Of a DNA stretch of 64,000 nucleotides, positions 46,130 through 57,189 are shown piece by piece; positions within the stretch are counted from its first letter, which is position 1; each line of letters begins with the position of its first letter. Origin of the DNA: Trichobilharzia szidati. Its lineage: Eukaryota; Platyhelminthes; Trematoda; Strigeidida; Schistosomatidae. The stretch covers positions 87,488,020 through 87,552,019 of the forward strand of contig OX235272.1 of the NCBI GenBank assembly GCA_944472155.2, given 5' to 3'. A program made the translations under genes and the position numbers. Under the pieces are notes generated by a model. It was given only the letters and a program-made list of their open reading frames with translations, had not been told where the DNA came from and did no database searches.

Positions 46130-47030
46130 AAAATACAAAAGATTCAAATAACAACAATCTTATTCTTCGATCGAATCAGAGAGGTGAAATCAAGCGGTCT
46201 GTTGAAAGCCTTCGAGAAGCCAGTCAGCCAGCCGATGTGTCTTCTCTCTATGAAAGCAAGAGTAAGAATGGGTACATGGAATGTCCGCACAATGTATGAG
46301 ACTGGGAAGGCTGCCCATGTAGCCAAAGAAATGCGAAGATATGGCTTAGAAGTAATGGGTATCTGCGAAAGCAGATGGAATGGATGTGGACTGACAACAT
46401 TGTCAACGGGAGAGTTAATAATCTACTCCGGTCTGGTCACCCAGACAGAAACCACGAGTACACTGAGACGCTGAGTGGCTATCATGCATCACCAGTGGTA
46501 GCCAAAGCCCTAATGCAGTGGGAACCAATTTCATCCAGGATCAATACATCACGATTCAACTCAATAGGAAGGAAGGTAACAATTATCCAATGCTACGCAC
46601 AGTCCTACAAACAACGCTGAACAAGAGAAGAAAGAAGATTTTTACAGACAACTACAAACAGTAATGGACAACATCCGAAATAGTGACATGGAAGTTTTCA
46701 TGGGCGATATGAATACCAGATGAACTGTGAGCAGATAATACAGGAAGAAAACTCATCATGGGTCGAGAGAATCTACCTCCGGAAAATGAATGAGAACGGG
46801 AAATTATTCACAAACTTCTGCTCTTCCAACGAATCCAAATGGGAAGTGACGAGTGGGTCATCAGTGTGAGGGTGACATGGAAGAGATCGTGTGAGGAAGA
46901 GATGAGAGAGTTTGGTCAATCGTGGACCCAGATGAAGAGGACGAGAAAAAACAGAACAAAGTGAAGATGTGTTGTTGAAGTCCTACGTTCCACTCGGAAC
47001 GCAATGGAATGATGATAATAATAATAATAT
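46130..47030 (+). pseudogene. Internally deleted RTE: endonuclease joined to 3' end
   Basis: 46230-46440 encodes the start of the AP endonuclease (RVRMGTWNVRTMYETGKAA, GICESRWNGCG), then frame-broken endonuclease to MGDMNT near 46710. At about 46828-46838 (AATCCAAATGGGAAG) it jumps to the RTE C-terminal tail and ends in (ATA)n near 47025. The whole RT is missing. Confidence 0.75.
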
Positions 47031-47344
47031 GTTGCAAAAGTGACAATTCAAGGCTTTTCTGATATTGTAACTTCACAGAAGAACCATCAGAAGAAACGAC
47101 GCGCATCAAGGTACAATAATTTCTATATTACAAAATAGTCAGATGGGGAGGGACATTGATCAGTTAGTCTTAGTTAATCACCTAGTGTTTACACCGAACA
47201 AGCAGAAAAAATATATATATTCTAGGTCGATTATAGATTTCAATTGAATTTTAGATTTTCCCGTCGACTGATTGGACCGAAGTGCTCGGTCTCAGGTTGA
47301 CATGTCAGCCTCTTGTGCAGATGCTTCGATGATATCTGGGCATT

Positions 47345-47475
47345 TAATTAGAATTTAATTGGTGGATGGCGACTAGCAGTGGAATCCACCAGATTGCACA
47401 TTTCGTCCCATTTGGGACTCGTCATCCGGATGTATCTGCATTTCCCAGTGAGTGATGATGCTCATCCTAGAAAAC
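47345..47475 (-). repeat. Decayed hammerhead-bearing repeat
   Basis: On the minus strand ATGACGAGTCCCAAATGGGA is followed by CGAAATGTGC. Stem II and the GAAA core are kept, and GCAT before the ATC cleavage-type site can pair with ATGT. The first core base is A instead of C. The flank GATTCCACTGCTAGTCGCC recurs at 52315-52412. Confidence 0.6.
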
Positions 47476-48090
47476 ACAGGTGAAGCGATGAAATTATCAA
47501 ATCTTCTGTACGTTTACTTATCTCGTCTAGTGAATACCTTAAGATCACCAATGTTCATTAATGCACTTTATCAAGTTTATAACTTTTTCAAGATTGGGTA
47601 GCGGTTGTATAAGGAGTGCTATAATCGAACATCTCGTCAACAACACTGGTCATTCCATCGAAAACAAACACCTCCTCCTTCAAAGGGATCTGCAAATTGA
47701 AGAATAACCTACCAGAGGCGATATGCTTCCGCATCCTTTGTATTGCTGAAGCCTTAATCATTCAGTTGGAGTAACCAGAGTTATGTTTACAAAGTGAAAA
47801 TCATTCAACCACTTCTACTATCATGTTAACAACCGTGTTGACTTCTACTGACTTGATGTCTGTGTGTGTTTTTGCTTGATTTTTCTTTTCTAACTCCTCA
47901 TAACATTTGTAATTTTTGGGGTTCTAACATATTTCCATGTTTTTCTTTGTTTCTATGTGTATCCTAATCACAACTCACTGGTTAATGAAACTATTTATCT
48001 TATTGCGTAACCCTGGTACGTTTATTCAACTTGTTTCATGTGTTGATCAACATTAATAACTAAGTTTTTTGACAACGCTATGTTCAAACC
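47465..48090 (+). pseudogene. PLE family B C-terminal fragment and UTR
   Basis: Coding remnant at 47600-47770: HLVNNTGHSIENK, then FRILCIAEALIIQL. The UTR that follows is the reverse complement of 44790-45070. Frame-broken. Confidence 0.65.
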
Positions 48091-48203
48091 CCATAGTTAC
48101 AAGTGGATTATTCATCACATTTTTGATATGATTTGATAACAATAAGTTATTTTTATTTTTATTGTACTTACGTAACGTACACACACACACAAATGAGCAT
48201 ATT

Positions 48204-48765
48204 TAAATGCTATTAGAGAACCATTGAAAATCAGGGAGTAGTGGATAGCTGTTTCATCCTAGTTTGAGAATCATCTGCAGTACACACTCACCAGCAGGGT
48301 TCGAAACCAGGACATTCTAGTTACAAGTCTTGCTCGTATACTATTCAGTCACTGGGACCCGATTCTATGGCCAACCCATGAATCTGAACTTCTACCAATT
48401 AGTGATTATAGCGCGATCACCAGCCAATGTCATCGGTAAGAAATCCATCTTTACATCACAACTGGATGCTTCTCAATAGTCACGACTTCTCATTAAAATT
48501 CCAGAAAATTCCGCCCTGTAACAAGTCACTTGCGAGCATCAGATTAACTTTTCTAGAATTGATTTGTAAGGATTTGACTTGTTTTTCGAGTTTGCCGACG
48601 GTTTCCAGTGGCTGAATAGTATTTGAGCTTACCTGGATTCGAACCCTGGTGGTGGGTGCATACTGCCGATGATTCCCAAAATAGGACGAAACAGCTGTAT
48701 AGTACCCTCTGATTTTCAATGGTTCTTTAACTGATATCAATCAGTGGACAAACTCAAAATCAAAT
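48204..48765. mobile_element. Head-to-head pair of SINE A copies
   Basis: Minus copy 48204-48530, plus copy about 48600-48765. The plus tail CCGATGATTCCCAAAATAGG, followed by ACGAAAC, is close to a hammerhead core but has C where U is needed. Confidence 0.7.
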
Positions 48766-48779
48766 CAAATCATTACAAT

Positions 48780-49145
48780 TCAACTCTTGAAAAATATACA
48801 AATGCGATTGTACAGCTAAGTGAATGAATTCATCTCTGAAAAGAGACTCTTTGCTGAACTACGTGTTTTTTTCTATCCAATTGACAATAACCTCTGACCT
48901 CGGTTGTCAGTTAACACTGTGTATATAAACTCCCTGAATATAACTGTACAATTTTAAAATGAATTTACGAAAAGAGATCTATCTGCTGACTTAGATATTC
49001 CTAAATAAATAATTCTTTCGTCTCATTCTTCAAACTGGTCCAAATTTCTGTAGGAATATAATCAAAAATAAAAACATCAATGGAGGTGTGTATATTAATT
49101 GGCAGATTTCGGATGAAAAAGTTCTTGTCCAATCGTGTCTGAGTC
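48780..49145 (-). mobile_element. PLE terminal-region remnants
   Basis: GCGATTGTACAGCTAAGTGA and AAAGAGACTCTTTGCTGAAC on this strand match, inverted, the terminal region at 54640-54720. Confidence 0.45.
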
Positions 49146-49820
49146 ATGAATAGTCATCCAAACAAAATAAACAAACGAAATCGCATGACCTGTGATCACA
49201 ATTTCACCACAAACCTACTATTATTAATCTATTTTAATAATTATCCTAAAACCTTCATAAATAGATATTTACAATGTGAAGATAAGGATGAATCAAAACC
49301 TGATGCTAAGAAATGGGTTAGTACAGCGGTGATTCCTTACCGCAAAGAAACATCCGACGAAATAAAGCAAATCCTTAACGATCATAACATAAGAGTGTAT
49401 TTTCGTGCATCAAACACCTTACGCTCATTACTGGTGAAGGTTAAGGATAAAATAGAACAAGAAAACCAGCAGAATAGTGTATACCAGATCAATTGTGGAG
49501 ATTGTAACGCCGTATATGTAGGAGAAACTTCTAGAGAGGAAAATATAAGAATGGAAGAGCATAAACAATGTCTAAAGGTGGTTCCAAAGACCTCTGCAGA
49601 CTTGAAGAAGCTAGAAAACAACTCAGCGATTGCACTGCATTCGATAGAAACGGGATATAAAATCGACTTTAATAGGACTAAGGTTCTACAGAAAGGTTTT
49701 GGTTCATATAAAGAAAGACTGACTGCAGAAGCCCTACATATATGGGTGAATCCCAACAGTTTGAACAGACGTGAAGGTGTGATCTTAGCTGATGCATGGC
49801 AAATCCTGACTAATAAATAA
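49146..49820 (+). CDS. PLE family C protein fragment (GIY-YIG), open frame
   Basis: The frame starts at 49146, but PLE-like sequence begins near 49225 (NNYPKTFINRYL, the usual motif before the nuclease). Then RVYFRASNTLRSLLVKVKD, VYQINCGDCNAVYVGETSRE (GIY-YIG core, near 49480-49540), EEHKQCLKVVPKT, NNSAIALHSIETG and a C-terminal LTAEALHIWVNPNSLNRREG with the Glu and Asn expected of the fold. It ends QILTNK at 49820. The RT is entirely missing, so this is a 5'-truncated copy whose nuclease frame is still intact. A near-identical nuclease frame lies at 62956-63426. Confidence 0.8.
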   Translation: MNSHPNKINKRNRMTCDHNFTTNLLLLIYFNNYPKTFINRYLQCEDKDESKPDAKKWVSTAVIPYRKETSDEIKQILNDHNIRVYFRASNTLRSLLVKVKDKIEQENQQNSVYQINCGDCNAVYVGETSREENIRMEEHKQCLKVVPKTSADLKKLENNSAIALHSIETGYKIDFNRTKVLQKGFGSYKERLTAEALHIWVNPNSLNRREGVILADAWQILTNK

Positions 49821-50435
49821 ATTGGATATGTAACAACTAGTCACACTTGATCAAATTCCCGATTGTCTACGTCTTCTTATGGAGAGAATAACAAATTTAT
49901 AAAATTATATTATATTTGTAAAAAAAATCTCAATTATTTTGCAACTATCCGGTCAAATCTTGATCACAGCTCACATGAGAATAACAAATGTTTTATGACT
50001 GTTCACCCACACACACATACACACACACACCATTGTATACTGCATATACACATATATTTTAACAAAAGTAGACTAATTTTGAAAGTCTGAGGTCAAATTT
50101 TGATCACAGTTTTGTTTTGTTTATTATACCTATTGATAGCTGTTTCTTGATTCACATGACAGGACAAACAATTTAAAACAAGAGATGTACTTTTATATAT
50201 AAACATACTATTTTATTTATTTATTTATTATACATGTTGATGCCTGTTGCATGACTCATGACTGGACAAAGTTTCAAAAACAAGAGTTGTTCCTTTTATA
50301 TATAAACCTCTGTTATGTTAATTTCGATTAATTTCCCTGAAGAAGTTCGGACCAGATTGCTGAACGAAACGTTGGAATTAATCATTTCAATTTCGCTGAG
50401 ATTTTACAAATATAATTTTAAAAATGTCTGAATCT
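49821..50435 (+). mobile_element. PLE family C 3' UTR / terminal region
   Basis: Colinear with the reverse complement of 62338-62955. Contains (CA)n near 50010, (ATTT)n near 50212-50230, the two-helix motif at 50326-50383 and the end CGCTGAGATTTTACAAATAT. Confidence 0.7.
50326..50383 (+). ncRNA. Two-helix PLE terminal RNA motif, variant 1
   Basis: GATTAATTTCC pairs with GGAATTAATC (outer helix, about 10 bp). GTTCGG pairs with CTGAAC (inner helix, one G-U), with loop ACCAGATTG. Between the helices lies the loop CTGAAGAA / GAAACGTT, whose sequence resembles hammerhead core strands although the topology is a hairpin. Confidence 0.5.
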
Positions 50436-50583
50436 GTTTTGTTGTAAACTACTAACGGTGTGTACTTTTGCATGAGACTTTAGTGATCATGTCCAACTAA
50501 GGTCATGGTCACGGATACCTGAATGTGAAATATATGAATGAGATATACACTTGTGTGTGTGTGCATGGAAAACGATTCTTTAT

Positions 50584-50778
50584 TTTTATTTTTTTTATTT
50601 TCGATTACAGCTTGATTCCACACCGTAATTTTTGGTAAAGGTATGGAATTTTCAGCATGTGATATCGGTAGCCCGAATTTTACAGGCCGACCATTGATAT
50701 CAGGTGTGCATCGGCAAGTGATCGGACCCCAGACCATGTGCAAGATCTGCGGGAGTCATAACCGCTGTGCCACCGGCG
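50584..50778 (-). mobile_element. SINE B copy
   Basis: Complete minus copy, with the T-run (tail) at 50584 and the A box GGCACAGCGG near 50768. Confidence 0.75.
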
Positions 50779-50859
50779 CATTTGTTAACCTTTCCATAAG
50801 AAGAAACATTTAATCAGGAAAAATAGATTAGGCATGAGAAATTAGCGATACACATCGAT

Positions 50860-51420
50860 TTTATTCAATATTCAAGACTTGACACACATCAGCTTTCATC
50901 TCATAGTCACGTCTTCCCAAACGTTTGGAGTTCAATCGTCTGTGCAAGGCTTCTGTAGTCAATTTTTCTTTATATGAACCAAAACCTTTCTGTGTAGTGC
51001 CTGCGTCCTATTAAAATCGATCTTGTGTTGAGTTCCTGTCAAGAGTAGTGCATTCTTTGATTCTTTTTCTAGCTTCTTCGAATAAGAAGAGGTCTTTGGA
51101 ACTACCTTTAGGCATTGTTTATGCTCTTTTACTCTTACGTTTACCCGTCTGGAGGTTTCATCTACATATTCGCCGTCACAGTCTCCACAATTAATCTGGT
51201 ACACACAATTCTGTTGGTTGTCTTCTTCTGTTTTATCTTTAACCTTCACTAGTGATAAGAGTAAGGTGTTTCTTGCACGAAAATACGCTCTTATGACATA
51301 ACTGTTAAGGATTTGGTTTATCTCATCCGATGCTTCTTTGCAATAAAGAATCAACATAGTACTAACCAAGTTCTTAACGGAAGGTTTATATATATTATAT
51401 ATATTTTATATTTTAATCAA
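50860..51420 (-). pseudogene. PLE family C fragment
   Basis: Minus frame 51369-50959: RAYFRARNTL, CVYQINCGDCDGEYVDETSR, KEHKQCLKVVPKT. The YVG triad has become YVD, losing the conserved Gly, and the C-terminus is truncated. Confidence 0.75.
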
Positions 51421-51584
51421 GGCTTCCGTATAATTATCTAACTCAAGAATAGACTGAACCAATTTTAATTCCCTGCTGGTCTCTTCGACAACAGTTTCCT
51501 AAACACTTGTCTCTGTTAGTCAGATTCATAGGTACAGTTACTTTCGTGGTGAATAACTTTGTTATTTTAATGCTAATTAATTTT

Positions 51585-51900
51585 TTGCTGAGAGGCGATC
51601 GCTCAACAAATATGCAGGAGAAAATGGAGATGGATCGGGCATACGCCACTGAGGAGGTCGTCGAGTGACATCGCGCACAATGCAGGCCGTTGCTCGAGTG
51701 GAATCCAAGTGCGACGAGTGGATCTTCATTGCGATGGTGATATTGAGGAGATTGTTTGGCGAGGTGGAGGAGATGAAAGATTATGGTCAATCGTGGAGCT
51801 AGCCAGCTGAAGAAGACGGCAGAAAGAAGAAAAAAGTGTAGATGTGTTGCTGAAGTTCTATGTTCCACTCGGAACCCAAGGGAATAATAATAATATAATA
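51585..51900 (+). pseudogene. RTE 3' tail fragment
   Basis: Same tail as 14850-15155 (GGAGAAAATGGAGATGGATC near 51617) ending in (ATA)n at 51885-51900. Confidence 0.65.
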
Positions 51901-51959
51901 ATTTCTCTGAAGAAGTTGGCTGAGATTTTAAAAATATAATTTCTACATATTAATAAATG

Positions 51960-52265
51960 TACGTTACTTTACAAAGTAGAGATGATCGGGTTAATAAATC
52001 AGGAATGAAAAATTAGTGGTGCAGATCTACTTTATTTCTTGATCAGGACTTGCCATGTATCAGCTAACATAACATCAACACGTATATTTGGACTTCTGGG
52101 GTTCCGCCATATGTGTATCGCTTATGCAGTCAATTTTTCTTTAGATAAACCATATCCCTTCGTCAAAGCCCTTCTCTTCTCAAAGTTGATTTTGTATCTC
52201 GTTTGATTCGAATATAATGCAGTATCTGGTTTCATTCCTAGTTTCTTGAAATCCAATGACTATTT
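51960..52265 (-). pseudogene. PLE family C C-terminal fragment, decayed
   Basis: Minus strand matches the last ~80 codons of the family C ORF, with several frameshifts. A terminal piece (51903-51945) has lost the inner helix of the motif. Confidence 0.55.
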
Positions 52266-52314
52266 ATGATTGAGATATGATTGGAAAAGAGGCTTCTAAG
52301 ACAAAATGTAACTT

Positions 52315-52412
52315 CGGCGGTTGGTGATTAGCAGTAGAATCCATGATGCACATTTCTTCCTATTTGAGGCTCGTCACCTGTTTACGCATGCATCAGTGAG
52401 TGATAGTATTCT
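52315..52412 (-). repeat. Decayed hammerhead-bearing repeat, second copy
   Basis: Reads GGTGACGAGCCTCAAATAGG then AAGAAATGTGC on the minus strand. Further decayed than 47345-47475. Confidence 0.5.
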
Positions 52413-52544
52413 TACTGAGACTTCATCAACTTCAAAAAGGACTTCGACAGGGAGCGTTAGAAACTGCTTCATCACTAAGGTGTGTAGTGCCCAATTCTCT
52501 ATCAACCTCACTTAACGACTTGCTATATGACAGTGCCACGTGTC

Positions 52545-53215
52545 AGCTGAGGACAACCCAGTGAGACGTTTGGAGTGGAGAGAGGAGTAAGACAAGGCTG
52601 CCTGTCTATTATCACCCACGATGATATTCTCAATTGTGGTTCACTGGATCATGCGTCAGACTGTGATTAGGGAGTGAGAAGACAAGAACACGTTGGATCT
52701 CTAAGAAGACTCTAGAAGATCTGGATTTCACGTTTGCATGACTTGTATTTAGTGTCACAGAAACTCGAAGACTTGCTGGCAGGCGAAAACCAACAAAGTG
52801 GCAGCGAAAAAAGGATTGCAGATGGACATAGAGAAGACAGAGATGATGAAGATAATGAACCAACAGCAGCAGCAACAACAACCAGCACCAACCACCACCA
52901 ACGAGAGATTTAACAGATGCTAATTCCTTCAATTATCTGGCCAGGAAGCACGGTTTCAACCACAGACAGGTGGAACGGATAAGGATATCAAAGCCAAAAT
53001 CAAAAAGAGAAGATACGCCTTCACTAATCTAAAACCAGTTTGGAAATCTTCTACCCAACTCAGCCAGAATAAATAACGAGATTCGGATTCTGTTCAACCT
53101 AAATGCAAAGTCAGTTAGTTCTTCTATACGGGTCAGAAACTTGCAACTGGGGTAAGTCAAGAAAAGGAATTCCAACAGGTTGCAGACTTTTAGAAACAGC
53201 TGCATTCCTTTAAAT
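52545..53215 (+). pseudogene. RTE RT-region fragment
   Basis: RT motif B region RQGCLSIITHD-like (GGAGTAAGACAAGGCTGCC near 52585), the decayed LDFxDD region near 52725, then IEKTEMMKIMNQQQQQQQQP near 52830 and further C-terminal text to about 53200. Frame-broken. A (CAG/CAA)n run encodes poly-Gln. Confidence 0.65.
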
Positions 53216-53219
53216 CAGA

Positions 53220-53924
53220 CATGTTAAAATGTTGTAATTGAGACCGACATGGCTTACATATGTTATTTGTGTCTTTTACAAAGTTCCCTTGTATCTCAAT
53301 ATAAGCATATCTATAATTGTTTATAATTGTATTAATTCTATCAAAATAACTGCAGTTGATTTTCTAATATGTACCATGATGAGCATTAGTCAACTGACAG
53401 TGACATTAGCAGATTAACACTCATTAAATTGCTTATACATGATATACCTGTTGAAGCTTATCCATATTTGCTGTCACAGTTTTCATGTGATTGTATGCAT
53501 GTTAACAATGTAGAGGAGCAATCAGCTGACGATGAGTCCTCCTGTCGAAATCTATGAATTAATTAAATACAGCTTTTTCTTCTCCAATATAATAAAGTCA
53601 TTATTAGCTCTGCCTTAATCTAGATAAACTTGATCAGTCAATCAGAACTACTCACCTTTTTTTTATTCTCCACTCCTTTCATACATTTATTTCATACTTA
53701 TTTATAGATTGGTTGTCTATCCACTTCATTTTCAATGCTACTTCACTTCTGATCTAGTGAAGTTTTGACGTAATTTGTTTTGTAGACGTGGCTATACTTA
53801 TCATGATAGTCGCGATCATTCTTATCATCTCATGCGTCATCCATCTGCATCTTTCTCACGATGGACACCATTATTCATGTGATTATTAGTATTATTATCG
53901 TTGTCAGTAATATTAGTGTTTGAA
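53220..53924. other. No recognised feature
   Basis: AT-rich, with no supported gene. Confidence 0.4.
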
Positions 53925-54028
53925 CAAAGCCAGAACTACAGTTTTCGTAGAATAAAATGGTACCGTCTTTTATTTCGTTAACTTCTCGTCAGATGCTTAC
54001 AGGCAAAAGACATTATTAAATATTTCTA
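53925..54028 (-). mobile_element. PLE terminal region with hammerhead-like core
   Basis: On the minus strand GTCTTTT, then CTGACGAG, then ACGAAAT and AAAAGAC. GTCTTTT and AAAAGAC are complementary around the core. Same family as 28000-28225 and 55605-55770. Confidence 0.5.
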
Positions 54029-54029
54029 C

Positions 54030-54607
54030 AAAAACAATTTTAACATACTTGTACAGAGTTCCTTTTAAACAAAAATCAATCGTTCAATATACGCATGCAG
54101 TAATTATATATATATATATATATGCAAAAGTAAACAGTATTCCAAACAGTAATAATCATACACAATGGAAACGTTTCAGCATTTCGCATTCGAATGAAAG
54201 AGAGATGAAAAATATCCAGTTCCCAGGGCAAAGAAAGACTGATAACCGCTTCATGACCTGTGTCGAGGAGGTGGACGTCGAAAAGTCGTTCAAAATTATC
54301 AGTAAGCGAAAGAGCTCAATTCTTTTCAAGTTTGCTGAAGCCATTTCCATCAAGCGCCTGAAACCTGATTTATGCGTCCAAAAAGAAGCGGTTATCAGTC
54401 TTTCTTTGCCGTGGTAACTGGATATTTTTCATCTCTCTTTCATCCGAATGCAAAATGCTGAAGAGTTTCCATTGTGTATGATTATTATTGTTCGGAATAG
54501 TGTTTAATATTACATATATATATGTATATATTATTAGTGTATGCGTATATTGATCGATTGATTTCTGTTTAAGATGAACTCTGTACAAGTATGTTAAAAT
54601 TGTTTTT
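54030..54607. mobile_element. Snap-back PLE family A copy (long inverted repeat)
   Basis: The left arm (54030-54256) and right arm (54382-54607) are inverted copies of the PLE 3' end including the last codons. Only about 125 bases lie between them, still coding (EVDVEKSFKI, FAEAISIKRLKP) in the plus frame that ends SLSLPW at 54417. Confidence 0.75.
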
Positions 54608-54609
54608 AA

Positions 54610-55600
54610 TTCATGGATAATCCCCATCCAGGCATTAATGAAAACAAAACACGTAGATCAGTGAAGAGTCTCTTTTCGGCGAATTCATCTTCTTAGCTGT
54701 ACAATCGCAAATATATATGCATTGTTTTGTATGTATGTGTACATTAAGTTTGTCAAGCAAAGTTACAATTGCTTAAGGTTATTTTAACTAAACAGGTAAA
54801 GGTTGGTAACATAAGTCAAGACAATTGAGTGCTAGGATAGTAACAAAGGTGATGAGTTGTCACAATCAGTTGTTAAAAGAAGTTATGCAATAATAATGTG
54901 AATATTTTGATGAATGAGTTTTACTCAGGATGCACATAGAAACAAAGTAGATAATACGAAACTATGTAAGAGATCTAAGTGAATACAAGAATTATAAGCA
55001 ACTAAGGAACAGGCAAAGAAACAAAATTAAGTTATCAAAATAAAATAAAATAAAAATAAAAACTCAAAAAATCAAAACATTGTTACCATGAGAGTAGAAG
55101 TGGTTGAGTAATCCTCTTTTGTATGCACAGCTCCGGTTTTTCCATGTGAATGGCTAGAGCTTCAGCGATACAAAGGAGACGAAACCGTATTGCCTTTGAC
55201 ATGTTGTTCTTGACTCGGTAGATTACTTTGAAGCAGGAGGCGTTTGTTGAGATGGAATGATCAGTGTTAACCAGGTGTTCAATTATCGCACTCCTTATTG
55301 CACCACTATTACCTTTTCGCAACCATGCTGGATAGTGTTCTTGTATCCTCTTGGACAGGGTGAGCGTCGAACGACCGATATACGTGGCTCCACAGCAGCA
55401 GGTGAACTGATATATGCACATACTAGTGAGCAGATGCGGGATCTTGTCCTTGAGGCTTCTGCAGATCGGTGGGCGACTGGAGAACACTATTCTTAGCGTT
55501 GCTGCAAAGAATGTTCTTCTCAGAGATGATGTGATCCTTCTCTTGAGAATATCGCTTGCTAAATCTCCCTTGAAATCCAAGTACATGTAGATTTTCTTTT
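54610..55600 (-). mobile_element. PLE family B copy with terminal region
   Basis: The minus-strand ORF at 55083-55586 plus a 3' UTR and terminal region reaching about 54610 (AATTCATGGATAATCCCC). Same layout as 60545-61500. Confidence 0.7.
55083..55586 (-). CDS. PLE family B protein fragment (GIY-YIG), open frame
   Basis: 167 codons: linker (RRITSSLRRTFFAATLRIVF), CIYQFTCCCGATYIGRSTLT near 55400 (GIY-YIG core), KRIQEHYPAWLRKGNSG, SAIIEHLVNTDHS, then RFRLLCIAEALAIHMEKPEL (Glu of the fold) and CIQKRITQPLLLSW. The RT is missing, so it is a 5'-truncated copy whose nuclease frame has stayed open. Confidence 0.75.
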   Translation of the reverse strand: MYLDFKGDLASDILKRRITSSLRRTFFAATLRIVFSSRPPICRSLKDKIPHLLTSMCIYQFTCCCGATYIGRSTLTLSKRIQEHYPAWLRKGNSGAIRSAIIEHLVNTDHSISTNASCFKVIYRVKNNMSKAIRFRLLCIAEALAIHMEKPELCIQKRITQPLLLSW

Positions 55601-55604
55601 TAGG

Positions 55605-55770
55605 CGCAGTTTTTGTAGATATATTTAATAATATCTTTGACCTGTTAGCAGCTGACGAGAAGGCAACGAAATAAAAGACGGTAACATTTTATTCTGCTAA
55701 AACTGTAGTTCTGGCTTTGTTCAAATTCATTAAAAGGAATAAATGTATGAAATATTGGTGTCATTACCTG
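55605..55770 (+). mobile_element. PLE terminal region with hammerhead-like core
   Basis: CTGACGAGAAGGCAACGAAA near 55651, preceded by ATATCTTTGACC. Inverted relative to 53925-54028. Confidence 0.5.
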
Positions 55771-55844
55771 TGAAAATAAAATAAATAATTGTTGCAAATT
55801 TATAATAATAATAATTGTTTTCAAGAGTTGGTTTTTAAGGGTTA

Positions 55845-56445
55845 GATTTGTTTTTACGGGTTGGTCACGGATTGATATCAGTTTGAGAACCATTGAAAGC
55901 CAGCAATGAGTATTGCCAGACAGATGTTTCATCCTAGTTTGGGAATCATCGGTAGTAAGCACCCGCAACAGGGGTTTCGACACCAGGACCTTCCGGTTAC
56001 AAGGTGAGCTCAAACACCACTCACCCACTAGGACCCGATTCAATAGCCAACCGATGATTTCTAACTTCTACCAAATAGTGATTATAGAACGATCACCAAC
56101 CATCTTCACACGTGACTGGACGGACCTCACTGGTCACGACTTCTCACTAGAACTCCAGGAAACTCTCTCCTGCAGGAAGTAACTAGTGAACATCAGATTA
56201 ATTTTAACTGAAGAGTTGATTTGTAACGATTAGATATGTTTTTCGAGTTTACCCACGGAATGAATCGCGTCCCAGTGGCTGAATAGTATACGAGCTTGCC
56301 TTGTAACCGGAAGGTCCTGGGTTCGAACCCTGCTGGTGAGTGTGTACTGCAGATGATTCTCAAACTAGGATGAAACAGCAGCTGTCCAGTACTCTCTGAT
56401 TTTCAATGGTTCTCCAACGGATATCAGTCCGTGGTCAAACTCTTA
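55845..56445. mobile_element. Head-to-head pair of full SINE A copies
   Basis: Minus copy 55845-56200, plus copy about 56250-56445. A box TGGCTGAATAG and B box GGTTCGAACCC in the plus copy. The best-preserved example of the paired arrangement. Confidence 0.8.
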
Positions 56446-57185
56446 AAAATAATAACTGTTATTATCGTTGATTTTACGGGTGTTTAATATTCACCACTAA
56501 ACCACAAATCATCGCTACTGCTTAAAATCTCATAAATACACTTAAATCGATGTATATTAATGCAAATCCTGAAGAAGAATTCAATGTTACCATTACTGTG
56601 TATTTGTTTAATAATGGCTAGCGTAAGAATCATGGAAGCGCGTTTCACTCCACTTCTCGCAAGTTAACTGGATATACTTGCAACCTCAGTTACTGATGGC
56701 CTCTCTCCACCCCCTCTATGAGATTGTAACTTAACACCGAATATTATCTACAAGGCTACAAGAGTCACCTATTGTGAAACAGGTGATAATAATTTCTATA
56801 TTGAAGTTATTATTCTGGTTATTCAACATTCACTTGGGATGCAGGTGCATGCAGTTGATGAATCCCAAATCCAATGGGATATTTAAAATAGTAATTTCAA
56901 TAAAATGTGAACAATATTCTGGAAGATTTTTCATCTCTGAAGTGGCTATGCCATTACACTTATTTCAGGTTCTATGAATATATTTTTGTGAAATCGGTTC
57001 AGTTATAATGATGTTGAATATGATTCGTGTTAATTATGTTCCGAATTTCGGTGTTAGTTTTTAGGGATTTCGAATGGTTTTAATGTACACCACTTACAAA
57101 AGAAAAAGATCGTTATAAAATTAGAAATTTCCCACTAAACTGTTTTCTTTACTCGTCCTATTTGTAACTCTTGAGTAACTAATTC
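56446..57185. other. No recognised feature
   Basis: AT-rich, with no supported gene. Confidence 0.4.
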
Positions 57186-57189
57186 AAGA

